Shown here one piece after another: positions 34,669-43,732 of a DNA stretch of 64,000 nt; the stretch's first letter is position 1, and the number at the start of each line of letters is the position of its first letter. A program made the position numbers and the translations under genes. The notes under the pieces were generated by a model. It was not told the origin of the DNA and did no database searches. It saw only the letters and a list, made by a program, of their open reading frames with translations. Source of the DNA: an uncultured Rhodopila sp. (GTDB lineage Bacteria; Pseudomonadota; Alphaproteobacteria; Acetobacterales; Acetobacteraceae); contig NZ_CAIWTY010000106.1 in the NCBI RefSeq assembly GCF_903915725.1, forward strand, positions 231,780-295,779. Direction: 5' to 3'.

Positions 34669-35072
34669 TTTCGACGCAGAGTCCGCAGAGCGGGGCGCAG
34701 AGGTGATGTCTATCCGGAACGGGGTATCAGTCCACATTGACATTGACCCATGCGCGTGACGGCCGCCGACGCAGGCTCCTCAATGACGCTTTCGAGCGTG
34801 CACGCATAATACCAGCCGGCATTGACGTTGACCGGTCGGCCGGCTCCCCCATCGTCATGGCGGGCGAACGGCCACCAGCAACGCCTTCGCCGCAACACGC
34901 GAAGGCATGGACGCCGGCCTCCGTCAGCATGACGGGATGCCAGGGGCCGAGGGTCAACGTCATCGCCGATTGGTATAAGGCGTGCGGATGTCGCGGTCGG
35001 AGCGGCGGAGAAATGGTTTAGAAAAATTTCTCTGCGCACTCTGCGCCCCGCTCTGCGCGCTCTGCGTCGAAA
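34669..35072. repeat. Composite element bounded by inverted CTCTGCG-type arms
   Basis: The left arm (TTTCGACGCAGAG ... GGCGCAGAG, 34669-34702) is complementary to the right arm (CTCTGCGCACTCTGCGCC ... CTGCGTCGAAA, 35030-35072). The arms are near-identical to those at 19.4 kb but here lie about 325 bp apart because other repeats have moved in between them. This suggests an original tight palindrome later split by insertion. Confidence 0.7.
34809..34976. mobile_element. MITE-like element, copy A
   Basis: About 168 bp with terminal inverted repeats that start ATACCA and run to TGACGTTGACC; the right end reads GGGTCAACGTCATCG and TTGGTAT. Inside is a GTCATGGCGGGCG hairpin with GAAGGC arms and a closing CAGCATGACGG. 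It has no coding capacity. A second, similar copy lies at 52069-52229 and a third begins at about 63811. A solitary end (TATCAG, then CACATTGACATTGACCC) is at about 34727-34752. Mobility is inferred from structure only. Confidence 0.55.
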
Positions 35073-35289
35073 CGCGGACTCTGACCACACACTTGCGATG
35101 CCGGTCAATCCGAACAAGCAGCGATGAGCGCCACATCCCGCCGATCGCCGCTATCTCGACGGATCGGATGATAGCGGCTGTTTGCCTCGCCGGAAAAAAC
35201 ATGCAATCTGGATACGCGATTTACGCCCGATCGGGAGCAAACTGCCTCCGAACGAAATCAAGGCGTTACACCTATAGCGACTCTCCGGG

Positions 35290-35345
35290 CGTTTCTTACC
35301 ACCGCCGCCTTCTCCCGCACACGGCTCCCCGGTCGCTGGCTTCAC
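35290..35345 (-). mobile_element. Possible group II intron relic
   Basis: On the minus strand the sequence GGGGAGCCGTGTGCGGGAGA, preceded by GATGCTTCCCAGGAGGTGAAG, resembles the conserved stretch upstream of the reverse transcriptase in bacterial group II introns. No reverse transcriptase frame is present. Short match, so only tentative. Confidence 0.25.
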
Positions 35346-35453
35346 CTCCTGGGAAGCATCTCACGGTTCATCGCGTTGCTCGGGACCGCTCGATTAAGTA
35401 AGCCGCGTGTTCGCTAACCCCCGAGGGACGCTCGTGTCCGGACCACCGATCCC

Positions 35454-36425
35454 ATGACCCGCCGCCTTCGCATCAGCCTGGCCATCGCGGCCGTGCTCGC
35501 GGCGGTCGCGGTCTACCGGATCGCCACCAGCTTCGTCGCCTACACGGCGGACGCCTATGTCCAGTCCGATCTCGTGGCCGTCGCGCCGGAGGTGACCGGC
35601 CGCATCACCGGCGTCCATGTCGCCATCAACCAGGACGTCGCCGCTGGCGATCTGCTCGCGACGATCGATCCGGTGCCCTTCCAGCTCGAAGCGGACCAGC
35701 GCCGGGCGGAAATCGAGGAGGCGCGGGCGCAGATCGCGGCCGACGAAGATACGGTCGCCTCCGCCGAAGCGGCACTGGCAGCCGCAATCGCCGCCGAGAC
35801 CTATGCGCGGCAGACCAATACGCGGATGTCCACCCTAGCGGCGGCACAGGACGCTCCGCGCGCCGATGTGGAAAAAGCGCAGGACGCGTTGACCCGGGCC
35901 GGCGCCGCGGTTGAGGCGGCGCGCGCGGCAATTGCGCGGGCGCAGGCCACGCAGGCGATGCACCAGGCGGCGCAGGCGAGGGCGGTGGCGGCGCTGGCGA
36001 CCGCGGAATGGAAGCTGGGCCGCACCCGGCTGACCGCTCCGGCCACCGGCAGCATCGTCAACCTGACCGTCCGCGCCGGAGACACCGCCCGCGCCAACGA
36101 GCCGCTGATTGGCATCATCGACGCCCGGGCTTGGCGCATCGTGGCCAACTTCAAGCAGAGCTTCATCCGCAGCTTCCAGCCAGGCGACACCGCCCGGGTC
36201 TGGTTGGATTCGCAGCCCTGGCATCTGCACCGCGCCCGCGTTGAGGGCGTTTCCCGCGGCATCAGCCGCGATCCCTCAGCCGATCGGCTGCTGCCTTACG
36301 TATCGCCGACGACGGACTGGATCCGGTTGCAGCGGCGCTTTCCGGTGACGCTGACCCTGGTCGATCCGCCAGATGACCTGAAGCTCTATATGGGCGCGGA
36401 TGCCCGGGTCCTGATCCTGCCGTGA
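35454..36425 (+). CDS. HlyD/EmrA/AaeA-family membrane fusion protein
   Basis: 323 residues with one N-terminal membrane anchor (ISLAIAAVLAAVAVYRIATSF), the lipoyl half-motif VAPEVTGRITGVHV, a long Ala/Glu-rich coiled-coil hairpin (about 80-190) and the second lipoyl half RTRLTAPATGSIVNLTVRAGD. It is the periplasmic adaptor of an efflux pump. It overlaps the FUSC permease gene by four bases. Likely cargo is aromatic acids or similar weak acids, by analogy with AaeAB. Confidence 0.9.
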   Translation: MTRRLRISLAIAAVLAAVAVYRIATSFVAYTADAYVQSDLVAVAPEVTGRITGVHVAINQDVAAGDLLATIDPVPFQLEADQRRAEIEEARAQIAADEDTVASAEAALAAAIAAETYARQTNTRMSTLAAAQDAPRADVEKAQDALTRAGAAVEAARAAIARAQATQAMHQAAQARAVAALATAEWKLGRTRLTAPATGSIVNLTVRAGDTARANEPLIGIIDARAWRIVANFKQSFIRSFQPGDTARVWLDSQPWHLHRARVEGVSRGISRDPSADRLLPYVSPTTDWIRLQRRFPVTLTLVDPPDDLKLYMGADARVLILP

Positions 36426-37525
36426 CGCTGGCACCGGTCCGGATCGTGCTGGACGCGACCTCGGCATTGCGCCTCGATCTGGCCGAGATGCGCCTGGCCT
36501 CCGGCCGCGGCCCGGGATGCACGATGACGGCCCTGGCGGTGACGCTGGCGGTCATGATCACGCTGCTGCTGCGGCTCGATGACGGCTGGTGGGCGGCCAT
36601 TAGCGCCTTTGTCTCCACCCGGGCCACCGCCCCGGCGTCGATCGAGCGCGGGGTATTGCGCATCCTGGGCACCATCGGCGGCGCGACCGTGGCGCTGCTG
36701 CTGAGTCCGTGGCTTGCCGACGATACCGTAACGCTGACGCTGGTGCTGTTCGCGGTCAGCACCATCGGCGTGCTCGGCCTGCTGGTCAGCCCGCACGGTT
36801 ATGCGTGGCTGCTCAGCGCGGTGACGATGGACATGGTCTTGCTGGCGCTGCTGAGCGATCCATTGTCCGCCATGGCCGTGGCGGCCTATCGCACGGCGGA
36901 GGTGATTATCGGCACGACCGCGGCCATCGTGGTGGTGGTGCTGCTCGCGCCGGGCGCCGATGCCGGGCCGCCCGCCCCCGCCCCCGGCTGGTCGGATCTG
37001 GTGGGCGCGCAATGGCCTGCCGTGCGGCATGCGTTGCGCGCCGGTATCGGCGTCATGCTTGTGCCGGTGGTGTGGAACTGGCTGGAGTTGCCGAGCCTGT
37101 CGCAGACCGCGGTCACGGTGGCCGCGGTGATGGCGGTGCCCGCGCTGTCGGGGGACTCCGCGCGGGACCAGCAAACCGTGACTGAACGCGCCCTGCACCG
37201 CTTGCTAGGCTGCCTCCTCGGTGGCCTTCTGGGCCTGGGCTGCCTGGCGTTGTCGGTGGACAGCCTGCTGCCGTGGCTGCTGATGCTGACCGCTGGCATT
37301 TGGGTCGCGGCGTATGTGCAGGGCAGCACCCGGGGCATCGGCTATGTCGGCACCCAGGGCGCGGTGGTGTTCATCTGCACGCTGGTGCAGGGAGCCGGAC
37401 CGCCGCAAAGTCTCCTTCCCGGGATCGATCGTTTCGCCGGCATCAGCGGCGGACTGCTGATCCTGGCGGCGGTGTCGGCGCTGACCGCGCCGTCCACGCT
37501 TCCACTGAAGCGGAAACCGGCCTGA
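36422..37525 (+). CDS. FUSC-family (AaeB-like) inner membrane permease
   Basis: 367 residues beginning at GTG 36422 (GTGA overlap with the adaptor stop). It has two sets of about five to six membrane helices, typical of the fusaric acid resistance/AaeB family but with only a short soluble linker (GADAGPPAPAPGWSDL). The motif DDGWWAAISAFVSTRATAPASIERG is the family N-terminal signature. It exports small aromatic acids through the HlyD-type adaptor; an outer membrane factor is not in the window. Confidence 0.88.
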   Translation: MTLAPVRIVLDATSALRLDLAEMRLASGRGPGCTMTALAVTLAVMITLLLRLDDGWWAAISAFVSTRATAPASIERGVLRILGTIGGATVALLLSPWLADDTVTLTLVLFAVSTIGVLGLLVSPHGYAWLLSAVTMDMVLLALLSDPLSAMAVAAYRTAEVIIGTTAAIVVVVLLAPGADAGPPAPAPGWSDLVGAQWPAVRHALRAGIGVMLVPVVWNWLELPSLSQTAVTVAAVMAVPALSGDSARDQQTVTERALHRLLGCLLGGLLGLGCLALSVDSLLPWLLMLTAGIWVAAYVQGSTRGIGYVGTQGAVVFICTLVQGAGPPQSLLPGIDRFAGISGGLLILAAVSALTAPSTLPLKRKPA

Positions 37526-37585
37526 GCCGCTTTGCATTATCGGCCTGGCAGAGCCCGTCCCGCGTCAATCCTGGCGCGAGACGGG

Positions 37586-37605
37586 CGGACTCCGCCGAGA
37601 GTCCG
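37586..37605. terminator. Hairpin between convergent FUSC and Mn-catalase genes
   Basis: CGGACTC and GAGTCCG form a 7-bp stem with a 6-base loop. There is no clear T-tract, so termination is only suggested by its position. Confidence 0.35.
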
Positions 37606-37612
37606 GAAGGTC

Positions 37613-38350
37613 CTACTCCGCCGCCAGCTTCATTTTCTCATCGTCGGGATTGATCGGCGCCGGCGGAAACCCGCCGGACGGCTTCGGATTCTCCTCCAGC
37701 CGGAACTTCGGCTCGCTGTTCCACGGCCCGCGGAAATCTTCGCCTTTCGAGAGATTGAAGACCAAATCCACCGTCTCGTCCGGCTTGATGGTGCCGAAAT
37801 AGGGGTCGTCCAGCTTGCCCATCTTGTCCAGCGCCGACATGAACATCTGGGCGTGCGTGATCTCGCGCGTCAGCAGATGGGTCAGGACTTTGGTGGTGCC
37901 CTCATCGGTGCTGGCATGGATCAGTGCCTCATAGGTCTGCCGCGCCCCCGCTTCAGAGGCGATATTCGCCCGCAGGTCGCGCACGACATTGCCGCCTTCG
38001 TTCAGATACGAGGCCGTCCAGGCGCTGCCCTGGCTGTCGACGAAATGCGGGCCAACGCCCCGCACCCGGAACAGCGGTGCCGCGTAGACGTCCGTCTGGT
38101 CGAGTGTGCTGGTGTGCTGCTCGATCAGCTTGCCGACAACCTCCAGATGGCTGAATTCCTCGATCGCGATGTCCTGCAGCATGTCGCGGATCGCCGCATC
38201 CGTTACATGGAACGACTGCACCCAATACTGCAACGCCGCAGTCAATTCCCCTGTAGCACCGCCGAACTGTTCGAGCAAGAACTGACCATACCGCGGATCG
38301 GGATTTTTTACGTCTACCGGAACGATGGTTTCCTTGCGGTGATAAAACAT
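37613..38350 (-). CDS. Manganese (non-heme) catalase
   Basis: 245 residues of ferritin-like four-helix fold. The dimanganese ligands are visible: Glu35 (TGELTAALQYW), Glu65 and His68 (IEEFSHLE), Glu133 (ASEAGARQTYE) and His166 (REITHAQMF). It disproportionates hydrogen peroxide without heme. Shorter than Lactobacillus-type enzymes (about 265 residues) at the C-terminus but complete in its core. It is separated from comEC by only five bases and shares its strand. Confidence 0.94.
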   Translation of the reverse strand: MFYHRKETIVPVDVKNPDPRYGQFLLEQFGGATGELTAALQYWVQSFHVTDAAIRDMLQDIAIEEFSHLEVVGKLIEQHTSTLDQTDVYAAPLFRVRGVGPHFVDSQGSAWTASYLNEGGNVVRDLRANIASEAGARQTYEALIHASTDEGTTKVLTHLLTREITHAQMFMSALDKMGKLDDPYFGTIKPDETVDLVFNLSKGEDFRGPWNSEPKFRLEENPKPSGGFPPAPINPDDEKMKLAAE

Positions 38351-38355
38351 GAACG

Positions 38356-40518
38356 CTACTCTCCGTTGTCGTGGTCCGGAGATGGAACGCCGGCCAGGGG
38401 GCCGGGTTGCACAGCCTCATCAACCAGCGCCGGCGGCAGCGTCGAAGCCGCCGGGGGACGCGGCTTGGGTGGTGGCGGCACCCAGGGACGCTCGCCCCGC
38501 GCCGCCCGGTCGGTCACCACCCGCGCGCCGTCCGGCTCCAGCCAGATCGCCGCGCTGCCGTTTCGCCAGACGGTGAAGCGATCGACCAGCACCGGCCAGG
38601 GCCGCGGGCACAGCCCGCGCGCCGGCTCGCCCGAGACAATAACCGAAACCCGCCCGCAGCCCGCAGGATGCATCGCGCCGCGCACCAGCAGAGCGCCAGG
38701 ACGATTCGAATCAGGTAGTAGCACGCAGGCGTCCGCCTGGCAGCGGACCGCGCCCGCGGGATCGTCTGCCATCGGCCGGAACGAATCCGCCGCCCAGTAT
38801 TGCGCCCAGGCATCCCTGGTGAATTTCGACGCCCCTTTCGCGGCTTGCAGAAACGCGCCGTCGGGCGTGCGCAGCGCGATCATGCGTCCGTCGTTGGACA
38901 CCAGCAGATCCGGCGGCCGATACAGCCAAGGGGATGCGAGGCCGGCGGCCATGATCGCCACGCCGGCCAGCCGCAAGGGCGTCCGCCACAGCCCGAGCCA
39001 CGCCAGCCCCAGCGAAAACACGCACAGCCCCCAGATCGGCATATGCGGGACCGCGAAGGTCGCCGCCGGCAGCGCCGAGGTGGCCCGGGCGACCCATAGT
39101 ATCGCTTCCGCCCCCCAGCCCATCGGCACCAGCGCCAGCGCCTCCAAATGCAGCGGCATCAGCATCAGGCCGATCAGACCCGCCGGCATCACCCAGAATG
39201 CGGTCAGCGGCACCGCGATCATGTTCGCCAGCACGAAATAGACCTGCACATGGCCGAAATGATACGCTCCGTACGGCGCCGACGCGGAACCCGCCAGCGC
39301 GCTGGTCAGCGCCAGTGCCACCAGATGCGATGCGAACCGGCGCCGCCAGCTCGTGCCGTGCAGCCGCCGCAGCCACGGCCGCAGCGCCTCGTATCCGGCG
39401 ATCAGCGCCAGCACGGCGGAAAAGCTCATCTGGAACGACACATCAGGCACTTCCCACGGCACCAGCAACATCAGGACCGTGGCCGCCACAGCCAATCCCC
39501 GCAGCGAAACCGCCAGCCGATCGGCCAGCACCGCGAGGGTGAACAGGCAGGCCATGGCGAAGCTTCGCATGATCGGCACATGCATCCCGGTCAGCAGCAT
39601 GTAGCCGCCGCCAACCGCCAGGGCGGCCAGCGCGGCCAGTTTCTTCGTCGGCCAGAACAGGCTGGCGTGCTCGCTCACCGCGAAGCCGAGGCGCGTCAGC
39701 ACCAGCGCGAAGCCCATGACGATGCCGATATGCAGACCGGCCACCGCCAACAGATGCGCCAGACCCGAATCCCGGAAGGCGGCGTGATCCAGCGGCGGGA
39801 TCGCCATCGAAGCCCCGGTCAGCAAGGTCACCGACACCGCACCCGCCGCGCCCGGGATGACGGCGTTGACCCGGTTGGCGATCGTCTCCCGCAGCCGTTG
39901 CACCAGCAGCATGAAGCCCCGCGGCTGCGCCTGCGCCGTCCGCTCAATCGTTGCAATGGCGTAGCCGGATGCGCCGATCCCGCTATAGAAAGCGTCGCGC
40001 TGGAGGTCCCACCCGCCCGGATAAGCCGGCGGTGCCGGTGGCCGGACCACCGCGCGCAGGCTGACGCTGTCGCCGGTTTGCAGGTCGCCGCCGTCGCTCG
40101 AGCGCAACCGCACGCGGACGGAGCGCCGCAACGGCTCCGTCGCACCGTCCAGAAACGCCGGCTGGATGGTGATCCGCCGGCCGTCCGGCAGACTCTCGAC
40201 GGCCTGCACAGACCCCGTCACGACGATCGCCTGAAACGGCAGGTCCGCCTCTATCGGTGGTGCCCGCGCGGTGGCAAACTGAGCGGCGGCGAACCCAAGC
40301 GCCGCCGCGGCCACCGGGGCCAGCAGCCAGCGGAACCGGCGAAGCCTGGTTGCCGCGGCGGCCGTCAGCAGCGCGGCCGCGGGGCCGAGCCAGACGGGAG
40401 GCTCGAAACGCAGCCCGTAATAGGCCAGCACGCCGGCGCCCATAAACACCGGCAGCCACAGCGGCAGCCTGCTCCGCTCCGCCTCCAGCCAGTCCGTCCA
40501 TGCCGCAATCCACCTCAT
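38356..40518 (-). CDS. comEC: ComEC/Rec2-family DNA uptake channel protein
   Basis: About 720 residues (ATG 40518 preferred; an in-frame TTG at 40539 is possible). It has N-terminal membrane helices with a DUF4131 region, a Competence domain with many helices (HLLAVAGLHIGIVMGFALVL is the typical signature) and a short C-terminal part (SNDGRMIALRTPDGAFL) in place of the full metallo-beta-lactamase domain, as usual in alphaproteobacteria. ComEC carries single-stranded DNA across the inner membrane. No other competence genes are near. It is divergent from gltX. Confidence 0.92.
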   Translation of the reverse strand: MRWIAAWTDWLEAERSRLPLWLPVFMGAGVLAYYGLRFEPPVWLGPAAALLTAAAATRLRRFRWLLAPVAAAALGFAAAQFATARAPPIEADLPFQAIVVTGSVQAVESLPDGRRITIQPAFLDGATEPLRRSVRVRLRSSDGGDLQTGDSVSLRAVVRPPAPPAYPGGWDLQRDAFYSGIGASGYAIATIERTAQAQPRGFMLLVQRLRETIANRVNAVIPGAAGAVSVTLLTGASMAIPPLDHAAFRDSGLAHLLAVAGLHIGIVMGFALVLTRLGFAVSEHASLFWPTKKLAALAALAVGGGYMLLTGMHVPIMRSFAMACLFTLAVLADRLAVSLRGLAVAATVLMLLVPWEVPDVSFQMSFSAVLALIAGYEALRPWLRRLHGTSWRRRFASHLVALALTSALAGSASAPYGAYHFGHVQVYFVLANMIAVPLTAFWVMPAGLIGLMLMPLHLEALALVPMGWGAEAILWVARATSALPAATFAVPHMPIWGLCVFSLGLAWLGLWRTPLRLAGVAIMAAGLASPWLYRPPDLLVSNDGRMIALRTPDGAFLQAAKGASKFTRDAWAQYWAADSFRPMADDPAGAVRCQADACVLLPDSNRPGALLVRGAMHPAGCGRVSVIVSGEPARGLCPRPWPVLVDRFTVWRNGSAAIWLEPDGARVVTDRAARGERPWVPPPPKPRPPAASTLPPALVDEAVQPGPLAGVPSPDHDNGE

Positions 40519-40579
40519 GCGGGGCAGACTACGCGGCAAAGTATCTACAAATGATGAACGGCCATGCTAGATCGCGCGG

Positions 40580-41974
40580 ATGACCGTTCGCACCCGCTTC
40601 GCCCCCAGCCCCACCGGGCCGCTGCATATCGGCGGCGTCCGCACCGCACTGTTCAACTACCTTTATAGCCGCCACACCGGCGGCGAGTTCCTGCTGCGGA
40701 TCGAGGACACCGACCGCGAGCGCAGCACCGAGGCGGCGACGAAGGGGATTCTCGACAGCCTCGACTGGCTCGGCCTCGAACGCGACGGCCAGACCGTCTA
40801 TCAATCGACCCGCGCCGATCGGCACGCCGAGGTGGCGCGGGAACTGCTGGCGGCGGGGCGGGCGTATTATTGCTATTGCACGCCGGAGGAGCTGGCGGCG
40901 GAGCGCGAGGCGGCGCGCGCTGAGAAACGGGTCTGGCGCTACGATGGCCGGTGGCGCGACCGCGATCCGTCCGAAGCGCCGGCGGGTGTCACGCCGGTGG
41001 TCCGGCTGAAATCCGATCGCGACGGGGAGACGGTGCTGGAGGACCTGGTGCAGGGCGCGGTCCGCGTCGCCAACGCCGAACTCGACGACATGATCATCCT
41101 GCGCGGCGACGGCTCGCCGATGTACAACCACTCGGTGGTGGTGGATGACCACGACATGGCGATCACCCATGTTATCCGCGGCGACGACCATCTGACCAAC
41201 ACGTTCCGGCAGATCCAGGTCTACCGCGCGCTGGGCTGGGAACTGCCCCGCTTCGCTCACATTCCGCTGATCCATGGCGCGGACGGAGCAAAGCTGTCGA
41301 AGCGGCACGGCGCGCAGTTCGCGCTGGAGTTCCGCGACAGCGGCTTTCTGCCGGAGGCGCTGTGCAACTACCTGCTGCGGCTCGGCTGGTCGCATGGCGA
41401 CCTGGAGGTCGTCGGGCGCGAGGAAGCGATCCGGCTGTTTGATATCATCGACGTCAACCGCGGCGCGGCGCGGATGGATTACGCCAAGCTGCTGAACCTG
41501 AACGGCATCTATATCCGCGGGGCGGACGATGATCGCTTGACGCACGACGTGCTGGAGCGTCTGGCGCACCGGCCGGATCTGTCGGTCGGGAGCATCGCGG
41601 CGGGGCGCATCCGGGCGCTGATGCCGGCGCTGAAGGAACGGGCGAAGACTTTGGTAGAACTAGCTGATTCATCAGCTTTTCTTGCCCGCGTCGTGCCGCT
41701 GCCGATGGAGCCGAAGGCCGCCGCGGCGCTGACCCCGGAAGCCCGGCTGATGTTGCGGGAGATCGGCGGGGCGCTGGGTGGGACGGATTTCTCCGTTGCC
41801 GCGATCGATGCGGCGCTGCGCGGCTTCGCGGAGCGGAGCGGATTGAAGCTGGGCCAGGTGGCGCAGCCGTTGCGGGCGGCATTGACCGGCAGCACGGTCA
41901 GCCCGGGGATCGATGCGACCCTGGCGGCGCTGGGCCGGGAGGAGTCGCTGGCGCGAATCGCCGCGGTGTCATGA
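40580..41974 (+). CDS. gltX: Glutamyl-tRNA synthetase
   Basis: 464 residues with the class I signatures [20 protein letters not shown] (the HIGH-type motif is LHIGG) and KLSKRHGA in place of KMSKS. The C-terminal anticodon-binding domain is complete (ending in [18 protein letters not shown]). Some alphaproteobacteria have a second GluRS or GlnRS-like copy for tRNA-Gln charging; this copy cannot be assigned to one tRNA from sequence alone. Confidence 0.97.
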   Translation: MTVRTRFAPSPTGPLHIGGVRTALFNYLYSRHTGGEFLLRIEDTDRERSTEAATKGILDSLDWLGLERDGQTVYQSTRADRHAEVARELLAAGRAYYCYCTPEELAAEREAARAEKRVWRYDGRWRDRDPSEAPAGVTPVVRLKSDRDGETVLEDLVQGAVRVANAELDDMIILRGDGSPMYNHSVVVDDHDMAITHVIRGDDHLTNTFRQIQVYRALGWELPRFAHIPLIHGADGAKLSKRHGAQFALEFRDSGFLPEALCNYLLRLGWSHGDLEVVGREEAIRLFDIIDVNRGAARMDYAKLLNLNGIYIRGADDDRLTHDVLERLAHRPDLSVGSIAAGRIRALMPALKERAKTLVELADSSAFLARVVPLPMEPKAAAALTPEARLMLREIGGALGGTDFSVAAIDAALRGFAERSGLKLGQVAQPLRAALTGSTVSPGIDATLAALGREESLARIAAVS

Positions 41975-42147
41975 CGGTTGTCCCCAGGGTAGCCGGGGTG
42001 CAATCCATCGTGGGAGCGTCAACGTTTTCCGGTAGCTTTGCCGGAGAGGCTGGGGTTCGTTTCGAATACCGCGTTTCGACGCAGAGCCAACCAGCGGCGC
42101 CCGCCCGCACCGCGATGACGGCAAATGGTGTCGGCGTTGCTGCTGAC

Positions 42148-42255
42148 GTCATGGTGGCCGAAGGGCCACCATCCACGCCTCGCGGTGATGACGCGAGCCA
42201 AGGCGTGGATGGCGGGCGACCGAGCACGCGAGGGAGGGCTGCGCCCGCCATGACG
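42148..42255. repeat. Dispersed GTCATGG hairpin repeat
   Basis: Begins GTCATGGTGGCCGAAGGGCC, has a pair of CCACGCC / GGCGTGG arms and ends with GCGCCCGCCATGACG. Family member of the elements at 6.1, 18.1, 52.1 and 63.9 kb. It abuts the truncated end of the group II intron relic. Confidence 0.65.
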
Positions 42256-42304
42256 CCCAGCGGCACGTGCCGCGCCTGGCATTTGCATGGTAGTACGCAG
42301 AGCG

Positions 42305-42660
42305 CGGCGGTAGAGTGGAGGAAGGGCGCGCCGCCGCGAACGGTCCGTTTCCCCTCCCCGCTCATCAAACCGGACGCGCGGTTTTCCCGCATCCGGCGTT
42401 CCGACTGGCTTCATGGCAGGCTCACGACATGGCGTCTTACCGCCGCCATTGGCGCAATCTCGGGATGCCAAGCGTCCCGAAGACGGCCTCCTTTGTGAAC
42501 GGCCCGATGCTTCGCGGGTGCATCTTGTGCCGCCGGACAAGGAAGTTCCGCGGTCGCCCGCGGCGCTGCCGTGAGAGGCAGCCTGTCCACGGCACCCTGC
42601 GCCTCAAACAAGGCAACCAAAAACACGGCGCCGTTAATGGTTCAGAAAGGTATGGCGCCT
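42305..42660 (-). mobile_element. Group II intron 5' relic without reverse transcriptase
   Basis: On the minus strand, the segment around 42360-42410 reads GAACGCCGGATGCGGGAAAA, then CCGCGCGTCCGGTTTGATGA and GCGGGGAGGGG, matching the conserved sequence that precedes the reverse transcriptase gene in bacterial group II introns. Further on (42305-42345) GGCGCGCCCTTCCTCCACTC and TACC continue the pattern. The intron-encoded protein is missing, so the element is dead. Confidence 0.5.
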
Positions 42661-42693
42661 AAATTCCGGCACTCCCGGTTCGTGGAGTTGCGG

Positions 42694-43152
42694 ATGAAGA
42701 CCAGTAAAGCCCAGCGCGGCCGATCGGCTGTGGTGTTCACCAGCGCCGCGGTCATTTCCGCGGCTTGCATGGCGGCGCTGCTGTCAGCTCTCGGCCCGCC
42801 AACGCCGCAGGTCGGCGATATCGTCGTCTTTGCCCCGGCCGCCTCCCGCGGCGAGGACAACAATCTCCGCATCGCGGTACACCGGCCGGGCCAACCCGGC
42901 TGCGTGCTCGATCTGGACACCATCCGGCAAACCGGCGGCAGCCTCGTCGTCGAGGCCCGGTTGTGGCGGCCGATACCCGGATTCCGCCTGCACTGGGCGG
43001 GTGAGCGGACCGCCACCGAAAGCGACGATTGCGGCGCCAACGCCGATCTGTTGGTCAGCAAAAGCGACCTCGGCAGTCTGGCAATCGCGGCCGGAGGCTA
43101 TGGGATCGATCCGCAGCGGCCTTCAATGATCGCAAGCGCCATGGCTGACTGA
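42694..43152 (+). CDS. Single-pass membrane-anchored protein, paralogue of the 15.8 kb protein
   Basis: 152 residues from ATG 42694, with GGAG six bases upstream. One N-terminal membrane segment (VVFTSAAVISAACMAALLSAL) is followed by a soluble domain with VGDIVVFAPA, GGSLVVEARLW, LHWAGERTA, DDCGANADLLVSKSDL and AAGGYGI. These match the product at 15795-16286 in order and spacing. Two cysteines of the soluble domain (GCVLDLD and DDCGAN) are shared with that protein, which suggests a disulfide. No known domain is recognised. Confidence 0.75.
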   Translation: MKTSKAQRGRSAVVFTSAAVISAACMAALLSALGPPTPQVGDIVVFAPAASRGEDNNLRIAVHRPGQPGCVLDLDTIRQTGGSLVVEARLWRPIPGFRLHWAGERTATESDDCGANADLLVSKSDLGSLAIAAGGYGIDPQRPSMIASAMAD

Positions 43153-43164
43153 ACCGGGCCGCCA

Positions 43165-43731
43165 TCACGTATCCTCGCCGAACGCGTGCTTCTTCAGATC
43201 CTTCAGCCGATCGGCGCCGCCCGGGGTCTTCGGGTCGAGTTCGAGGACCTTCTGCCAGGCGGTGTAGGCGCCCTTCCAGTCGTCGCGGGAGGCCGAGATA
43301 TCGGCAAGCGTGCGAAACGCGGCGAAATCCCGCGGCTCCAGCGTGACGGTCTGATGCAGATCGTTGATCGCGCCGGTGATGTCGCCAGCATGATACCGGG
43401 CTATGGCGCGCTGATGCCACGCCTCGGCGTCATCCGGCTGCAGGGTGATCGCGTCGGAGAAGGAGTCCACCGCATCGCCGGTCTCGCCAGCCCGCAGGGT
43501 GCGCAGTCCGCGACTCATGAGCAGGGTCACCGCCGGCGTGCCGGCATTCAGCCAGGCTTGCTGCAACTGGTCCTCGATTGCGGATGCGGCCCGCTCATCC
43601 GGCGCTGCCTTCAGCGCGTCGAGCAGGTGATCGATAGTCGCCCGCTTCTCGGCCGCCGGCTGGGCGTGGGCAACGGCGGCCAGGACAGCCAACCCCGCCG
43701 CAAGCGCCAGCCGCGACCGCGCACGGGCCAT
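43165..43731 (-). CDS. Periplasmic tetratricopeptide repeat protein
   Basis: 188 residues with a signal peptide (RLALAAGLAVLAAVAHA, cleavage after about residue 23). At least two to three TPR units are present, for example AVDSFSDAITLQPDDAEAWHQRAIARY and AINDLHQTVTLEPRDFAAFRTLADI (parts shown). It probably acts as a protein interaction module in the envelope. It starts one base after the glcF stop on the same strand, so it may be the last gene of the glcDEF transcript. Confidence 0.85.
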   Translation of the reverse strand: MARARSRLALAAGLAVLAAVAHAQPAAEKRATIDHLLDALKAAPDERAASAIEDQLQQAWLNAGTPAVTLLMSRGLRTLRAGETGDAVDSFSDAITLQPDDAEAWHQRAIARYHAGDITGAINDLHQTVTLEPRDFAAFRTLADISASRDDWKGAYTAWQKVLELDPKTPGGADRLKDLKKHAFGEDT

Positions 43732-43732
43732 C

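Larger units (their letters stand above)
34520..35453. other. Repeat-filled 0.9 kb non-coding region
   Basis: No gene is supported. The stretch holds a nested repeat: an outer pair of CTCTGCG-type arms (34669-34705 and 35030-35072, in inverted orientation) enclosing a MITE-like element (34809-34976). The part from 35080 to 35453 has one short motif resembling a group II intron relic (about 35290-35345) and leads into the HlyD-family gene. Confidence 0.6.
41975..42693. other. 0.7 kb non-coding region with repeat and intron relic
   Basis: No gene is supported in this gap. It contains a partial CTCTGCG-type unit (42068-42087), a GTCATGGTGG hairpin repeat (42148-42255) and a degenerate group II intron segment (about 42305-42660). 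Confidence 0.6.

Noticed and set aside
39148..40554. Long plus-strand open frame (468 codons) opposite comEC
   Set aside because: Gln/His/Arg-rich shadow frame with no recognisable domain; comEC is clearly the real gene.
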